64,000 nucleotides of DNA from the NCBI RefSeq assembly GCF_030846775.1, contig NZ_CP132910.1, positions 3,134,001-3,198,000 on the forward strand, read 5' to 3'. Made by a program: the position numbers and the translations under genes. This stretch comes from Geothrix sp. 21YS21S-2. Lineage in GTDB: Bacteria > Acidobacteriota > Holophagae > Holophagales > Holophagaceae. The notes beneath the pieces were generated by a model that worked only from the letters and a program-made list of their open reading frames with translations, was not told the origin of the DNA and ran no database searches. Shown here one piece after another: positions 36,520 through 44,087 of the stretch. Position 1 is the stretch's first letter. Each line of letters begins with the position of its first letter.

Positions 36520-36894
36520 ATGAACACCTCGGCCAAGAAGATCGTCAGCATCGGCATCCCCATGGGGGAGCACTACGCCATGGGCCCGGGCAAGGCCGAC
36601 CTCCTGGAGGCCATCCAGGAGACCGGCTCCATTTCAGCCGCCGGGCGGAAGCTCGGCATGAGCTACCGCCGCGCCTGGCTCCTGGTGGACGAGATGAACG
36701 CCTGCTTCCGGGAACCCGTCGTGACCACCCGTCTGGGCGGCCCCAAGGGCGGCGGGGCGGTGGTGACGGACCTGGGCCAGGAGGCCGTGAAGCGCTACCG
36801 GGCCCTGCAGTCCCTGGCCTGGGACGCGGTGCGCCATTCCATCCGGGAGTATCAGCGGCTCCTGGGCAATGGGGCCGGGGTCCAGCCCGACTGA
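36520..36894 (+). CDS. ModE-like winged-helix regulator, single domain
   Basis: 124 residues. The N-terminal LysR-type winged helix of ModE is clear: KADLLEAIQETGSISAAGRKLGMSYRRAWLLVDEMN, in two helical halves, with LGGPKGGGAVVTDLG forming the wing. The C-terminal molybdate-binding MOP/TOBE domains of full ModE are absent. Stand-alone HTH forms are common in anaerobes and often regulate Mo/W uptake. It is upstream of tupA with a candidate site between. How it senses the oxyanion without a MOP domain cannot be told here. Confidence 0.85.
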   Translation: MNTSAKKIVSIGIPMGEHYAMGPGKADLLEAIQETGSISAAGRKLGMSYRRAWLLVDEMNACFREPVVTTRLGGPKGGGAVVTDLGQEAVKRYRALQSLAWDAVRHSIREYQRLLGNGAGVQPD

Positions 36895-36902
36895 CTTGCC
36901 AT

Positions 36903-36923
36903 CCGCTATATCCATATGTAACC
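36903..36923 (+). promoter_or_regulatory. Candidate ModE-type operator upstream of tupA
   Basis: CCGCTATATCCATATGTAAC resembles the ModE half-site pattern CGnTATAT. The core CTATATNNATAT (36906-36917) recurs upstream of the AOR II cluster at 53631-53642. It lies 115 bases before the tupA ATG, just after the regulator gene. No experimental support in the sequence itself. Confidence 0.45.
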
Positions 36924-37037
36924 ATCGGTGCAGCGTCCGTTCCCGGGGCCGGGATGTCCGAGTTCCGCGCCTTAGCGCCCCAAACGAGGGGTGTGGTCCG
37001 ACCATCCGCCCGGGACGGCCGTAATCGGAGGGCACCC

Positions 37038-37862
37038 ATGAAAAACCGGATCCTGAGTCTCCTGGCCGGAGCCATCCTGTGCCTGGGCCCCGCGGCCTTC
37101 GCCCAGCACAGCGTGATCCTCGCCACCACCACCAGCACCCAGGACTCCGGGCTGCTGGATGTCCTGGTTCCCATGTTCCAGAAGCAGACCGGGTTCCAGG
37201 TCAAGACCATCGCGGTCGGTTCGGGCCAGGCCATCGCCATGGGCCGCAAGGGCGAGGCCGACGTCCTCCTGGTGCACTCCCCCGACGCCGAGAAGGCCTT
37301 CATGGCCGACGGCCCCGGCCTCAACCGCAAGCTGGTGATGCACAATGACTTCGTGGTGCTCGGCCCCGCGGCCGACCCGGCCGGCCTGAAGGCCGCCCCC
37401 ACCGCCGCCGACGCCTTCCGGAAGTTGGCCGCCGGTTCAGCCACGTTCGTCTCCCGGGCCGATCAGTCCGGCACCCACGCCCAGGAGAAGAAGCTCTGGA
37501 AGGGCGCGGGCATCGATCCGGCCGGCAAGCCCTGGTACCTGGAGACCGGCCAGGGCATGGGCCAGACCCTCAACGTGGCCTCCGAGAAGCGGGCCTACAC
37601 CCTGTCGGACCGCGGCACCTACCTGGCCATGAAAAAGAACCTGGGCCTGGCCATCGTCTCCGAGGGCGACGTCTCCCTGGCCAACATCTACCACGTCATC
37701 GAGATCGACCCCGCGAAGTTCCCCAAGGTCAACGCGGCCGGTGGCAGGGCCTTCGCGGCGTTCATGGTCTCGGCCCCCGCGCAGGCTGTGATCCGCACGT
37801 TCGGCGTCGACAGGTTCGGTTCTCCCCTTTTCTTCCCCGACGCGGGCAAAAAGGACAACTAG
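37038..37862 (+). CDS. tupA: Tungstate ABC transporter substrate-binding protein
   Basis: 274 residues. Signal peptide (MKNRILSLLAGAILCLGPAAFA); the mature protein begins with the TupA hallmark TTTSTQDSGLLDVLVP and carries DVLLVHSPDAEKAF and SRADQSGTHAQEKKLW, the ligand-binding loops of this family. It captures tungstate in the periplasm for TupBC. The ATG at 37038 has GGAGGG 6 bases upstream. The gene for the matching permease is not next: a pruA gene is inserted between tupA and tupB. Confidence 0.93.
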   Translation: MKNRILSLLAGAILCLGPAAFAQHSVILATTTSTQDSGLLDVLVPMFQKQTGFQVKTIAVGSGQAIAMGRKGEADVLLVHSPDAEKAFMADGPGLNRKLVMHNDFVVLGPAADPAGLKAAPTAADAFRKLAAGSATFVSRADQSGTHAQEKKLWKGAGIDPAGKPWYLETGQGMGQTLNVASEKRAYTLSDRGTYLAMKKNLGLAIVSEGDVSLANIYHVIEIDPAKFPKVNAAGGRAFAAFMVSAPAQAVIRTFGVDRFGSPLFFPDAGKKDN

Positions 37863-37920
37863 GGCTGTTATTGCGGGACCCCTAGACTGGGTGAATCCCC
37901 AGAGACCCGGGAAAGGACCC

Positions 37921-39552
37921 ATGACCAACGCCATCTTCAATCTCCCCGAAGCCTTCAACGAACCGGCCTTCTCCTATGCCCCGGGCACCCCCGAACGGGC
38001 CCTGCTCAAGGCCGAGCTGGACCGGCAGTACGACCAGGTCCTCGACATCCCCCTCATCATCGGCGGCGAGGAGGTGCGCACCGGCCGCCTCCAGGACGCC
38101 GTGTGCCCCCACGAGCACGGCCACGTGCTGGCCCGGTACCACGAGGCCGGCGAGGCCGAGATCCGGCTCGCCATCCAGGCGGCGCTGGACGCCAAGGCCG
38201 AATGGGAAAGCACGCCCTGGGAGGAGCGGGCGGCGATCTTCAACCGCATGGCCAGCCTCATCTCCACCAAGTACCGATACATCCTCAACGCCGCCACCAT
38301 GCTCAACCAGTCCAAGACCGCGCACCAGGCGGAGATCGACTCCACCTGCGAGACCGCGGACTTCTTCCGGTACAACGCCAAGTTCATGGAGCAGATCTAC
38401 CGCCAGCAGCCCGAGAGCAACACCCACACGTGGAACCGGGTGCACTACCGGGCCCTGGAGGGCTTCGTCTTCGCGGTGTCGCCCTTCAATTTCACCGCCA
38501 TCGGCGCCAACCTCGCCACCGCCCCCGCCCTCATGGGCAACACCGTGGTGTGGAAGCCGGCCAGCACCTCGATCCTCTCCAACTACTACCTGATGCAGCT
38601 CTACAAGGAGGCCGGCCTGCCCCGGGGCGTCATCAACTTCGTGCCCAGCAGGGGCTCGGTCATCGGGAAGATCGTCCTGGACCACCCGGCCTTCGCGGGC
38701 CTGCATTTCACCGGGTCCACGGGCGTGTTCAATTCCATGTCCAAGACCGTCGCCGACAACGTGGGCAAGTACAAGATCTACCCCCGCCTCGTCGGGGAGA
38801 CCGGCGGCAAGGACTACATCTTCGTGCACCACTCCGCCGAGATGGTGGAGGTGGCCACGGCCATCGTGCGGGCCTCCTTCGAGTACCAGGGGCAGAAATG
38901 CTCCGCCTGCTCCCGGGCCTACGTCCCCGCCTCCCACTGGCCCCAGCTCAAGGAGCTCATCCTCGGCATGATGGCCCGCATCAAGGTGGGCGATCCCCGG
39001 GACTTCAGGAACTTCATGGGCGCCGTCATCGACGAGGCCAGCTTCGACAACACCATGCGCTACATCGGCCTGGCCCGGGAGTCCCCGGCCGCCGAGATCA
39101 TCCATGGCGGCCGCGGCGACAAGGCCACGGGCTGGTTCGTGGAGCCCACCATCATCGTCACCACCGACCCGAAGTTCGTCACCATGCAGGAGGAGATCTT
39201 CTCGCCGGTGCTCACCCTCTTCGTCTACGAGGACGCGAAGCTGGACGAGACGGTCCGGCTCCTGGACGAGACCAGCCCCTACGCCCTCACCGGGGCCATC
39301 TTCGCCCGCAACCGCTACGTCATCAACCGGCTCACCGAGGCCCTGGCCAACACCGCCGGCAACTTCTACATCAACGACAAGTGCACCGGCGCCATGGTGG
39401 GCCACCAGCCCTTCGGCGGCGCCCGGGCCTCGGGCACCAACGACAAGGCCGGCAGCTTCCTGAACCTCATCCGCTGGACCTCGCCCCGCACCATCAAGGA
39501 GTGCTTCGCCCCCCACCGGGACTTCGCCTATCCTTTCATGGACGAGGAATGA
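37921..39552 (+). CDS. pruA: L-glutamate gamma-semialdehyde dehydrogenase (P5C dehydrogenase)
   Basis: 543 residues, matching stand-alone P5C dehydrogenases. Cofactor and catalytic regions are intact: VSPFNFTAIGANLATAPALMGN, FTGSTGVFNSM, the Glu in RLVGETGGKDYIFV and the nucleophile Cys in EYQGQKCSACSRAYVP. It oxidises glutamate semialdehyde to glutamate with NAD+ in proline breakdown. The ATG at 37921 follows GGAAAGGA. It sits 58 bases after tupA and 3 bases before tupB on the same strand, so it is embedded in the tungstate uptake operon. Confidence 0.95.
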   Translation: MTNAIFNLPEAFNEPAFSYAPGTPERALLKAELDRQYDQVLDIPLIIGGEEVRTGRLQDAVCPHEHGHVLARYHEAGEAEIRLAIQAALDAKAEWESTPWEERAAIFNRMASLISTKYRYILNAATMLNQSKTAHQAEIDSTCETADFFRYNAKFMEQIYRQQPESNTHTWNRVHYRALEGFVFAVSPFNFTAIGANLATAPALMGNTVVWKPASTSILSNYYLMQLYKEAGLPRGVINFVPSRGSVIGKIVLDHPAFAGLHFTGSTGVFNSMSKTVADNVGKYKIYPRLVGETGGKDYIFVHHSAEMVEVATAIVRASFEYQGQKCSACSRAYVPASHWPQLKELILGMMARIKVGDPRDFRNFMGAVIDEASFDNTMRYIGLARESPAAEIIHGGRGDKATGWFVEPTIIVTTDPKFVTMQEEIFSPVLTLFVYEDAKLDETVRLLDETSPYALTGAIFARNRYVINRLTEALANTAGNFYINDKCTGAMVGHQPFGGARASGTNDKAGSFLNLIRWTSPRTIKECFAPHRDFAYPFMDEE

Positions 39553-39555
39553 AAT

Positions 39556-40254
39556 TTGGAACTGCTGTGGGAGGGCATCCGGAAGGCCTTTGACCTTCTG
39601 CGCACCCTGGACCCCGAGGTCCTGGGGATCACCCTCTTCACCCTGAAGGTCACCCTCCTGGCCACCCTGGCGAGCCTGGTCCTGGGCCTGGGGGCCGGGC
39701 TGGTGCTCGCCCTCACCGACTTCCCCGGGCGGCGCATCGTCATCAGCCTGGTGAACACCGGAATGGGCCTGCCGCCGGTGGTGGTGGGGCTCTTCGTCAC
39801 CATGTTCCTGTGGCGCAACGGGCCCCTGGGCGGCTGGGAGCTCCTTTACACCCCCTCGGCCATCATCCTGGCCCAGACCGTCATCGCCACCCCCATCATC
39901 ACGGGCATCAGCGTGGCCGCCCTCCAGCAGCTGCCCCCGGACCTGCGCCTGCAGATCCTCTCCCTGGGGGCCACCCGGATCCAGATGCTCTGGCTCCTGG
40001 TGCGGGAGGCGCGCCTGCCCCTGCTGGCGGCGGTCATGGCCGGCTTCGGCGGGGTCATCTCCGAGGTGGGGGCCTCCCTCATGGTGGGCGGCAACATCAA
40101 GGGCAGCACCCGGGTGCTCACCACGGCCACCGTCATGGAGACCGGCAAGGGCAACTTCGACGTGGCCATCGCCCTCAGCCTCATCCTCCTGGCCCTCACC
40201 TTCGTGGTGAACGCCGCCCTCACCCACATCCAGCAGCGGGAGCGGCCCCGGTGA
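39556..40254 (+). CDS. tupB: Tungstate ABC transporter permease
   Basis: 232 residues with five to six membrane helices. The EAA-type loop is present (SLGATRIQMLWLLVREARLPLLAAVMAGFG in parts) as in TupB/ModB permeases. The TTG start has GAGGAA 6 bases upstream and is only 3 bases past the pruA stop; the TGA overlaps the tupC GTG. It forms the inner-membrane channel for tungstate delivered by TupA. Confidence 0.92.
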   Translation: MELLWEGIRKAFDLLRTLDPEVLGITLFTLKVTLLATLASLVLGLGAGLVLALTDFPGRRIVISLVNTGMGLPPVVVGLFVTMFLWRNGPLGGWELLYTPSAIILAQTVIATPIITGISVAALQQLPPDLRLQILSLGATRIQMLWLLVREARLPLLAAVMAGFGGVISEVGASLMVGGNIKGSTRVLTTATVMETGKGNFDVAIALSLILLALTFVVNAALTHIQQRERPR

Positions 40255-41318
40255 CCGCGCTGCTGCGGGTGGAGGACCTCGTCGTCCGGCGCGGGGACGT
40301 CACGGTCCTGGAGGTCCCTTCCCTGGACCTGGAGGCCGGCGGGGTGCTGGCCCTCATCGGCCCCAACGGCTCGGGCAAGAGCACCCTCCTCAAGACCCTG
40401 GCCTGCCTCCTGGAGCCGGCCCGGGGCGCCCTCTTCTTCAGGGGCGAGGCCCTGCGCCCCGACGCCTACCGGCGCCGGGTGACCATGGTCTTCCAGGCCC
40501 CCCTCCTCTTCGACGCCACGGTTCGGTCCAACCTGGAATCCGGCCTGAAGCTCCACGGGGTGCCCGCGCCCGGGCGCGGACCGAGGGTCGAGGAGCTGGC
40601 GCGGCGCTTCGGCGTGGACCACCTCCTGGACCGGTCCGCCCGCAACCTCTCCGGCGGCGAGGCCCAGCGCACCGCCCTCGCCCGGGCCTTCGTGCTGCGC
40701 CCGGAGATCCTCTTCCTGGACGAACCCTTCTCCGCCCTGGACCCCCCCACCCGGGAGGCCCTCCTGGACGACCTGGCCGGGGTCCTGCGGGAGACCCGCA
40801 CCACCACCGTCATCGCCACCCACGACCAGATGGAGGCCCTGCGCCTCGCGGACCGCATCGCCGTCCTGCGCCAGGGACGCATCGTCCAGTGCGGCCCCGC
40901 CCCCGACGTCATCAACCGCCCCGCGGACGCCTTCGTGGCGGACTTCGTGGGCATGGAGACGGTCCTGGCCGGCCGGGTCGAAGGCGCCGGCCACGGCGAG
41001 TTCCGGGTGGGGACGGCCGGAGGCCCCGTGGTGGCCGCGGGGGAGGCCGCCCCCGGCGACGAGGTGCGCATCGGCATCCGCCCCGAGAACGTCACCCTCT
41101 CCCCCCACGCCGAGGCCCACTCCAGCGCCCGCAACAATTTCCACGGCACCGTCACCCGCATCGTCCCCAAGGGGCCCTTCTTCAAGGTGGAGCTTGACTG
41201 CGGCTTCTTCCTGGCCGCCTACGTCACGCCGGTGTCCCTGGAGGAGCTGGGCCTGGCCGAGGGGAGCCGGGTGGTGGCGAGCTTCAAGGCCACGGCGGTG
41301 CATCTCCTGCGCAGATAG
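40251..41318 (+). CDS. tupC: Tungstate ABC transporter ATP-binding protein
   Basis: 355 residues. Walker A GPNGSGKST, Q-loop VFQAPLLFD, signature NLSGGEAQR, Walker B EILFLDEP and switch His in IATHDQMEAL. The C-terminal 110 residues form a TOBE-like domain (EVRIGIRPENVTLS, then HGTVTRIVPKGPFFKVELDCG), where oxyanion-dependent trans-inhibition occurs in relatives. The GTG start overlaps the tupB stop (GTGA); a longer open frame upstream is ignored. Confidence 0.93.
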   Translation: MTALLRVEDLVVRRGDVTVLEVPSLDLEAGGVLALIGPNGSGKSTLLKTLACLLEPARGALFFRGEALRPDAYRRRVTMVFQAPLLFDATVRSNLESGLKLHGVPAPGRGPRVEELARRFGVDHLLDRSARNLSGGEAQRTALARAFVLRPEILFLDEPFSALDPPTREALLDDLAGVLRETRTTTVIATHDQMEALRLADRIAVLRQGRIVQCGPAPDVINRPADAFVADFVGMETVLAGRVEGAGHGEFRVGTAGGPVVAAGEAAPGDEVRIGIRPENVTLSPHAEAHSSARNNFHGTVTRIVPKGPFFKVELDCGFFLAAYVTPVSLEELGLAEGSRVVASFKATAVHLLRR

Positions 41319-41353
41319 TGCGCGCCGCGCCTCCCTGTGGCATCGTGTCAGGC

Positions 41354-43501
41354 ATGCGCTCCAGCTTCCGCTGCATGACCTTCCTCGTTGCCGTGGCCTC
41401 CCTCCATGCCCAGGATGCCTGGGCCCCCGTGGCCAAGGCGGTCGCCGCGCTGCGTTCCCCGGAGAGCCATGTCCTGGTGGCCGCCCTGCCGGCGCCTGAG
41501 TTCGCCTGGTTCGGCGAGGACAGCCTGGGCTCCGAGTATGAGAAGGGCCTCGCCCTGCTTGTCCCTTCGGAGGAGCTCAAGGCGGTCATGGCCGGGATCC
41601 AGAAGGGACCGGGCTGGGCCCTGTATGACCCGTCCGGCCTTCAGATCGCCGAAGGGCGGGGCCTGCCTTCCCCCGCGAACATCCGCGCCCTCATGGAAGG
41701 CAACGGCTGGCGTTCCCAGTGGGACGCCCTCAAGGACCATCTGCGCGACCGTCCCGACGACGCCCAGGCCTGGCAGGAGCGGGTGCAGGGGCTTTCCGTC
41801 CACGCCTACAACGCCCGGAAGGCCGGCAAGCTGGGCCCCGGACTCCTGGCGATCCTTCGCACGGAGCTGGCCTCCGCCCTGAAGGGGTTCGAGGCGGCCC
41901 TGGGGGAGGACGAGGAGCCGTTTGCCCAGTCCGCCATCTATACGCTGGGCCAGGCGGGCCTGGACCAGGATCCGGAGCTCGGACCGGCGGTACGCAGGTT
42001 CGCCTCGAGGATCCGCCCCCTCCTGTTGAGGGACCCCGAAAACCTGAGGCTTTGGAACATGGGCATCAACCTGACCCCGGCTTCCGATCCTGCGCCGGGG
42101 GCCCTGGCGGCCGCCCTGGATCTTCCGGGCGTGCCGGGGCGCCCGTGGCCACCGCCCTTCGCGCCCTTCTTCCTCCGCCTGATCCACCGGGACGCGCCCG
42201 CCATCCTGGCCAGGGAAGCGGCCGCGAGCCTGGAAGCCAACCTCGATCCCGCCCTCGTGCGCAGGCTGGGCAGGCGCCATGTGAACCAGATGCTGGTGGA
42301 GTGGGGAGGGCTTCACCTGGAAGCCCTGCTCCGCCAGGGACACCTGGACGAGGCGCTGGCGGATGCGGCCGGTCTCCGCGCCCGGAGCGGGTCCGCCTGG
42401 CGCGCCCTTTCCGCCAGGGCCCTGATGGCTACCGCCCGGAACAGCCCCGAGTTTCCGCCCCTCCCGCCCCTGACCCCGGAACAGAGATCCCCGCTTCTCG
42501 ACCTCCTGAACCTGCCTCCCCTGCCCGACCCGCCCCTGCCGGATCTCCCCCCGCTGCGCCTCGCCCTGCTCGGACCCCATGCCCCCATCGCCTGGGCACG
42601 CGTCCAGATCGACCCCCTTTTCAAGGTCTGGGATCCAGGCGACCTGACCTGGACCCCCCTTTCCGCCGTGGAAGCCGGGGCCCTGAGCGCGTCCCACGCC
42701 TGGGCCGCGGGTACCCGGTGGGTGCTGCTCCAGGGCAGCCGGCTCCTGGCCACCGGACCCGGCCTCCCGGCCGCGGAGACCCTGGATGCCGCCCTGCGGG
42801 CCCAGGCCACCCCCCGCCTGGACGCCCTCAACGCGTTCATCAAGGCCAACCCTGAGCGCCTGGATGCGAGAAGGGAACGCATGGAGGCCCTGCGGACCCG
42901 CCTCCCCGACCCGGCCCTGGAGGTCCTTTTCCTGAGTGACTGCGTGGCGACCTGCGCTCCCCTCCGGGCCCTCCCCTTCAAGCCCGACCCGGCCACCTGG
43001 GGACCCGCCGCCAGGAAGATCTGCTCCACCCTTGCCGAAAGGCTCGGGGCATGGCCGTCCAATCCACTCGCCTGGAGGGCCTATGCCCAATGGTCGGCCT
43101 TGGACAGCCGGATCCCCCGGCCCCATGAGCTCCTCGCCTCCCTGGACCCCTGGCCGCGGATGGGGGGCCACGGCCTGGCGGGCCCGGTCCCCGGCACCGT
43201 CTCCTTCGCGATGGAACGGACCCTCGCCTCCGAGGGCCGGCACCGGGAGATCGACGCCTGGATGCAGAACCTCTGGTCCCGGGGCCTCAGGGCGTTCGTG
43301 GTGCGCTGGGCCGGCCTTTCCATGGCGGGCGGCCCGTCCCGCAGCGATTTCGAGACGCAGGGAATGCAGGTGCCTGAACTCCTGGCCGGCTGGGGCAAGG
43401 CGATCCGGGCGGCCGGCGACGCGAAGCGTTTGGCCTCGGTCCGGTTCGACCTCGAGGAGATCCGCACGGGCCTGGGCGACCTCCTGAACCTCGGCGAATA
43501 G
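41354..43501 (+). CDS. Large exported protein of unknown function
   Basis: 715 residues. An N-terminal hydrophobic segment (MTFLVAVASLHAQ) looks like a signal peptide. The rest is Pro/Ala/Leu-rich and mostly helical, with many RALSARALMATARNS-like helix pairs that suggest degenerate TPR or solenoid repeats (residues 150-400). No catalytic motif or family was recognised. The start is uncertain (ATG 41354 or 41375). It follows tupC by 35 bases but need not be functionally linked to it. Confidence 0.6.
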   Translation: MRSSFRCMTFLVAVASLHAQDAWAPVAKAVAALRSPESHVLVAALPAPEFAWFGEDSLGSEYEKGLALLVPSEELKAVMAGIQKGPGWALYDPSGLQIAEGRGLPSPANIRALMEGNGWRSQWDALKDHLRDRPDDAQAWQERVQGLSVHAYNARKAGKLGPGLLAILRTELASALKGFEAALGEDEEPFAQSAIYTLGQAGLDQDPELGPAVRRFASRIRPLLLRDPENLRLWNMGINLTPASDPAPGALAAALDLPGVPGRPWPPPFAPFFLRLIHRDAPAILAREAAASLEANLDPALVRRLGRRHVNQMLVEWGGLHLEALLRQGHLDEALADAAGLRARSGSAWRALSARALMATARNSPEFPPLPPLTPEQRSPLLDLLNLPPLPDPPLPDLPPLRLALLGPHAPIAWARVQIDPLFKVWDPGDLTWTPLSAVEAGALSASHAWAAGTRWVLLQGSRLLATGPGLPAAETLDAALRAQATPRLDALNAFIKANPERLDARRERMEALRTRLPDPALEVLFLSDCVATCAPLRALPFKPDPATWGPAARKICSTLAERLGAWPSNPLAWRAYAQWSALDSRIPRPHELLASLDPWPRMGGHGLAGPVPGTVSFAMERTLASEGRHREIDAWMQNLWSRGLRAFVVRWAGLSMAGGPSRSDFETQGMQVPELLAGWGKAIRAAGDAKRLASVRFDLEEIRTGLGDLLNLGE

Positions 43502-43589
43502 TCGACTTCCGTTGTCAGATAAGGCCGTGAGCCAGATCACAAATCCGGCCGCTTCCTTGTTCCGCCGCAAATGCCAAGGTACGTTGAAC

Positions 43590-43633
43590 TGGGGCGCACG
43601 ACGGCAACATGCCGTCGAGGGATGTTTGCCCCA
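43590..43633 (+). promoter_or_regulatory. Nested RNA hairpin leader of the AOR I operon
   Basis: An outer stem TGGGGC (43590-43595)/GCCCCA (43628-43633) encloses a perfect inner hairpin GACGGCA-ACA-TGCCGTC (43600-43616). The structure ends one base before the GGGAG ribosome-binding stretch of the ferredoxin gene. This layout suits a translational regulatory RNA. Moco-type riboswitches are known ahead of some W/Mo enzyme genes, but I cannot match the consensus of that class. Confidence 0.45.
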
Positions 43634-43649
43634 TGGGAGTGGCCTGGGC

Positions 43650-44072
43650 ATGAGACAGCTGCGCATCGACCTGACCAAGTGCAACTACGGACGGGACTGC
43701 AACCACGAGTGCGAGTCCGACTGCGCCACCAAGGTGTTCAAGGTGGACGACCCCAAGCTGGCGGCCCTGCACATCCGGGACAACGGCGACGGCACCGGCA
43801 CGACGGTCCTCTGCGACCAGTGCGGGGACTGCGTGGTGGTGTGCCCCGCCGAGGCCCTCAAGCGCAACAAGCTGGGCGTGGTCATGATCAACAAGAAGCT
43901 CTGCGTGGGCTGCTACATGTGCATCGGCTTCTGCGAGAAGGAGGCCTTCGAGCGGAACCCCGACTGGATCGAGCCCTACAAGTGCACCTCCTGCGGGATC
44001 TGCGTGAAGGCCTGCCCCCACGCCGCCCTGGAGATCGTCGAAGTTCCCGAACCCGCCCGCCGCATCATCTGA
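43650..44072 (+). CDS. Ferredoxin-like 4Fe-4S protein of AOR I
   Basis: 140 residues with four Cys quartets: an unusual first set Cys-x5-Cys-x3-Cys-x3-Cys (residues 11-25), then CDQCGDCVVVC, CVGCYMCIGFC and CTSCGICVKAC. Up to four [4Fe-4S] clusters could form an electron wire to the neighbouring AOR. The ATG at 43650 (MRQLRIDLTKC) is chosen because the frame upstream would cover the hairpin leader and lacks conserved sequence. The AOR gene starts 15 bases downstream. Confidence 0.85.
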   Translation: MRQLRIDLTKCNYGRDCNHECESDCATKVFKVDDPKLAALHIRDNGDGTGTTVLCDQCGDCVVVCPAEALKRNKLGVVMINKKLCVGCYMCIGFCEKEAFERNPDWIEPYKCTSCGICVKACPHAALEIVEVPEPARRII

Positions 44073-44087
44073 ACCGAGGAACGCCCG

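Noticed and set aside
43590-43633. Calling the AOR I leader a Moco riboswitch
   Set aside because: I could not match the conserved bases of that class; it is kept only as a structured leader.
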